Positions 61,422 through 64,000 of a stretch of DNA of 64,000 bases are shown here, piece by piece (positions within the stretch are counted from its first letter, which is position 1; every line of letters begins with the position of its first letter). Source of the stretch: Colidextribacter sp. OB.20 (GTDB lineage Bacteria > Bacillota > Clostridia > Oscillospirales > Oscillospiraceae); contig NZ_QWKG01000001.1 of assembly GCF_009911595.1 (NCBI RefSeq), forward strand, positions 1 to 64,000, in the 5' to 3' direction. Both the position numbers and the translations under genes were made by a program. The notes under the pieces are model-generated. The model had not been told where the DNA came from. It saw nothing but the letters and a program-made list of their open reading frames with translations, and searched no databases.

Positions 61422-62644
61422 AAACACTTTACCTGGAATGCAATATGGGGGCGGCGGGGGACATGCTCATGGCCGCCCTGTACGAGCTGCTCAGCGAGGA
61501 GCAGAAAAAGACCTTTCTGGACACCATGAACGGCCTGGGCCTGCCCGGGGTGGAGGTGGCCCCTGCTGCCGCCAAAACCGGCGGCATTGCGGGCACCCAT
61601 ATGAGGGTGACCGTCCACGGCCACGAGGAACACGAGCACCATCACGACCACGACCACCACCATGACCACGATCACGACCATCACCATCACCACCACGCCA
61701 CTCCGGGGCACATCGGGGACCTCATCGACGGCCTCTCCCTGCCCCGGGAGGTGAAGGAGAAGGCCCGGCAGGTCTACGACGCCATCGCCCGGGCCGAGGC
61801 CCAGGCCCACGGCTGTGAGATTGGGGACGTCCACTTCCACGAGGTGGGGGCGCTGGACGCGGTGGCCGATGTGGTGGGGGTGTGCTGCGCCATGCACCTG
61901 CTGGACCCCGATCTGGTGACCGCCTCCCCCGTCCACGTGGGCAGCGGGACGGTACACTGCGCCCACGGGATCATGCCCGTCCCCGCTCCCGCCACCGCCG
62001 CCCTGCTGAAGGGGATGCCCATCTACGGCGGGGCCATTCAGGGGGAGCTGTGCACCCCCACCGGGGCCGCCCTGCTGAAGACCTTTGTCCAGTCCTTCGG
62101 CCCCATACCGGTGATGGAGACGGAGAAGGTCGGCTACGGCATCGGGACCAAGGAGTTTGAACAGGCCAACTGCGTCCGGGCCTTTTGGGGGGAGGAGGAG
62201 CCCCAAAGCTGCGGCGATATTCTGGAGCTGGTGTGCAACATCGACGACATGACCCCCGAGGCCCTGGCCTTCGCCTGCGCCCGGCTGCTGGAGGAGGGCG
62301 CGCTGGACGTTTACACCACCCCCGGCACCATGAAGAAGGGCCGGCCCGGCTGGGTGCTGACGGTGCTGTGCGAGCCTGACCGGGATCAGGAGATGATCCG
62401 GCACATCTTCGCCCACACCTCCACCAACGGCCTGCGGGCCCGGCTGTCGGAGAAGTACTTCCTCAAGCCCGGCCAGGGCCGGGTCCGGACCCAGTGGGGC
62501 CCGGTGGGGGTGAAAATCGCCGAGGGCTTCGGCGTCACTCACACCAAGCCGGAGTTCGAGAACGTGGCCGCCCTGGCCCGGGAGCACGGCCTGTCCTATG
62601 AGACGGTATTCCAGGCCGCGATGAAGGAGATCGGGAATCTGTAG
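61418..62644 (+). CDS. larC: Nickel insertion protein LarC, single full-length frame
   Basis: The 408-residue protein begins MKTLYLECNMGAAGDM and includes FHEVGALDAVADVVG, HGIMPVPAPATAALL and CNIDDMTPEALAFA of DUF111. A His/Asp-rich stretch (about 69-98) fits nickel storage or binding. It inserts nickel into the pincer nucleotide using CTP. In Lactobacillus larC is made from two frames by ribosomal frameshift; here one unbroken frame encodes it. The TAG stop lies within a palindromic repeat. Confidence 0.94.
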   Translation: MKTLYLECNMGAAGDMLMAALYELLSEEQKKTFLDTMNGLGLPGVEVAPAAAKTGGIAGTHMRVTVHGHEEHEHHHDHDHHHDHDHDHHHHHHATPGHIGDLIDGLSLPREVKEKARQVYDAIARAEAQAHGCEIGDVHFHEVGALDAVADVVGVCCAMHLLDPDLVTASPVHVGSGTVHCAHGIMPVPAPATAALLKGMPIYGGAIQGELCTPTGAALLKTFVQSFGPIPVMETEKVGYGIGTKEFEQANCVRAFWGEEEPQSCGDILELVCNIDDMTPEALAFACARLLEEGALDVYTTPGTMKKGRPGWVLTVLCEPDRDQEMIRHIFAHTSTNGLRARLSEKYFLKPGQGRVRTQWGPVGVKIAEGFGVTHTKPEFENVAALAREHGLSYETVFQAAMKEIGNL

Positions 62645-62722
62645 GGCGCGACGACCCGGCGCGCCGTCCGGCAAAACCCACATAAGGCCCAAACACGGCG
62701 GGCCGAGTCGTCCCGCCCTGCA
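62640..62722. repeat. GTAGGG palindromic repeat (family 1), overlaps the larC stop
   Basis: The left arm TGTAGGGCGCGACGACCC and right arm GGCCGAGTCGTCCCGCCCTGCA enclose a variable centre. It is most like the copy at 13418-13495. It separates larC from the binding-protein gene. Confidence 0.75.
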
Positions 62723-62738
62723 CAGAAAGGATATCCAA

Positions 62739-64000
62739 ATGAAAAAAATCATCCTTCTTCTCCTGTCCCTCGCCCTGCTGGCCGGGTGCCAGGCCGCCCC
62801 TGCGCCGGAGACCCCGCAGGACAAACAGGCCGTCACCGTGGTCCTGCCCACCGCGGCGGAGCCCGAGGCCGGCTTCGACCCCATTCTGGGCTGGGGGGCG
62901 GGAGAGCACGTCCACGAGCCGCTGATCCAGTCCACCCTGACGGTGACCAACCCCGATCTGACCATCGGCTATGACCTGGCCACTGGCATGGAGACCAGCC
63001 CCGACGCCATGACCTGGACGGTAAAAATCCGGGACGGCGTGCGCTTCACCGACGGGAAGCCCCTCACCGCCGCCGATGTGGCCTTCACCTACAACGCCGC
63101 CCGGGACGCCAGTTCTGTCACCGACCTGACCATGCTGGGCCGGGCCGAGGCGGTGGACGACACCACGGTGGCCTTTCACCTGAAAAAGCCCTTCTCCGTC
63201 TGGCCCTACACCATGGCCACCGTGGGCATTGTCCCGGAGGGCTCTTACGACCCCGCCGCCTACGGCTCCAGTCCCGTGGGCTCGGGGCGGTACATCCTGA
63301 GGCAGTGGGACCGGGGCCAACAGGTCATCCTGGAGGCCAACCCGGACTATTATGGCGAAACGCCCCGGATGGAGCGGGTGGTTATCCTGTTTATGGAGGA
63401 GGACGCCGCCTTTCTGGCCGTCCAGGCGGGCCAGGCCGATCTGGCCTACACCTCTGCCCCCTACTCCGACCAAAGGGTGGACGGCTTCTCCCTGCTGTCC
63501 GTCCAAACAGTGGACAACCGGGGGATCAATTTGCCCCTGAACGGCTTCACCGCCGACCCGCTGGTCCGCCACGCCATCAGCCTGGGGCTGGACCGGCAGA
63601 CCATGATCGGCCACGTCCTCAACGGCTATGGGACCCCCGCCTACAGTGTCAGCGACGGACTTCCCTGGACCCGCACCGGTGAAGTGCCTGACGCCCCGGA
63701 AGCGGCGGCCAACGCCCTCCTGGATGAGGCGGGGTGGCTCCCCGGGGCGGACGGCATCCGGGAGAAGTGGAGCTTCGGCCGGGCGGAGCTGACCATCCAC
63801 TACCCCGCCGGAGATTCTCTCCGCCAGGGGCTGGCCGCCGAGCTTGCCAGCCAGCTGGGAGAGCTGGGCATCCAGGCCAGCCCAAACGGGGTAGACTGGG
63901 ACACTATTTACGGCGAAGCCTACCGCACCCCCACAATCTGGGGCTGGGGAGCACACACCCCCATGGATATGTACAGCATCTACCACTCGGGCAATGTGTA
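62739..64000 (+). CDS. Nickel/peptide-type ABC solute-binding lipoprotein (partial)
   Basis: The first 420 codons are present; the gene runs off the right edge. The protein has a signal peptide with lipobox LAGC (Cys17), then the family 5 (OppA/NikA) binding fold: WTVKIRDGVRFTDGKPLTAADVAFTY, GSGRYILRQWDRGQQVILEANPDYYG, VRHAISLGLDRQTMI. Being next to larEBC, nickel uptake is a sensible guess, but peptide or opine-metallophore cargo is possible. AAAGG lies before the ATG at 62739. Permease genes would lie outside. Confidence 0.85.
   Translation, partial: MKKIILLLLSLALLAGCQAAPAPETPQDKQAVTVVLPTAAEPEAGFDPILGWGAGEHVHEPLIQSTLTVTNPDLTIGYDLATGMETSPDAMTWTVKIRDGVRFTDGKPLTAADVAFTYNAARDASSVTDLTMLGRAEAVDDTTVAFHLKKPFSVWPYTMATVGIVPEGSYDPAAYGSSPVGSGRYILRQWDRGQQVILEANPDYYGETPRMERVVILFMEEDAAFLAVQAGQADLAYTSAPYSDQRVDGFSLLSVQTVDNRGINLPLNGFTADPLVRHAISLGLDRQTMIGHVLNGYGTPAYSVSDGLPWTRTGEVPDAPEAAANALLDEAGWLPGADGIREKWSFGRAELTIHYPAGDSLRQGLAAELASQLGELGIQASPNGVDWDTIYGEAYRTPTIWGWGAHTPMDMYSIYHSGNV

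Overview
The window is a 64 kb chromosomal piece of a high-GC, spore-forming Firmicute. The best guess is the Oscillospiraceae (Clostridia; Flavonifractor/Lawsonibacter-like gut anaerobes). Supporting signs are SpoVT, an EcfA-EcfA-EcfT set, the Prp/bL27 processing pair, oxygen-defence genes of anaerobes (desulfoferrodoxin), strong AGGAGG ribosome sites, and dispersed palindromic repeats of a kind I associate with gut Ruminococcaceae/Oscillospiraceae. No phage, IS element, integrase or CRISPR array was recognised. Family assignments come from reading motifs, not from database searches.

Layout. 1-2.3 kb: start of a molybdenum-hydroxylase [2Fe-2S] subunit, then a C-GCAxxG-C-C protein and a CobW-like GTPase. 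2.3-7.4 kb: an aminotransferase, then an envelope operon (GT2-GtrA glycosyltransferase, phosphodiester glycosidase, membrane-anchored protein). 7.5-13 kb: tRNA-Ser, a low-molecular-weight tyrosine phosphatase, an rRNA methyltransferase, an amber-interrupted short MreB-like gene, the ECF transporter energising module, and a divergent XRE/small-protein pair. 13.5-20 kb: truA, a DUF5711-type protein, cvpA, a ClpE/ClpC-type ATPase, a tiny self-repressing ribbon-helix-helix gene with paired operators, and spoVT. 20-31 kb: a clostripain-type protease, a GGDEF protein, murC, rsmI (frameshifted in a poly-G tract), a TrmN-like methylase, obg, two YciI proteins, and the rplU-prp-rpmA operon. 31-38 kb: an NhaC-type transporter behind a lysine riboswitch, several small enzymes, a Pro/Cys repeat protein, trmB and tRNA-Pro. 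38-45 kb: alpha-amylase, chemoreceptor and beta-galactosidase. 45-47 kb: a patchy accessory stretch (low-GC lipoprotein, GNAT, kinase remnant, coiled-coil protein). 47-52 kb: a redox/persulfide operon facing a Crp/Fnr-desulfoferrodoxin-NifX operon. 52.5-59.4 kb: a hybrid histidine kinase with its own binding protein, a two-gene glycosyltransferase operon, and tRNA-Leu. 59.7-64 kb: larE-larB-larC for the nickel-pincer cofactor, followed by a nickel/peptide-type binding lipoprotein cut by the window end.

How genes work together. The lar operon makes the NPN cofactor, and the binding lipoprotein behind it may supply nickel; no LarA-type racemase is visible. The ferredoxin/membrane Fe-S/thioredoxin/rhodanese/CoA-disulfide-reductase operon has a dyad about 41 bases before its inferred start site, the class II position for a Crp/Fnr activator. 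Such a factor is encoded convergently with superoxide reductase. Three regulatory RNAs are supported to different degrees: the lysine riboswitch (strong), a bL21 leader (moderate) and an unidentified structured leader of larE (novel candidate). Two palindromic repeat families pepper the intergenic gaps, and in two places the repeat itself supplies a gene's stop codon.
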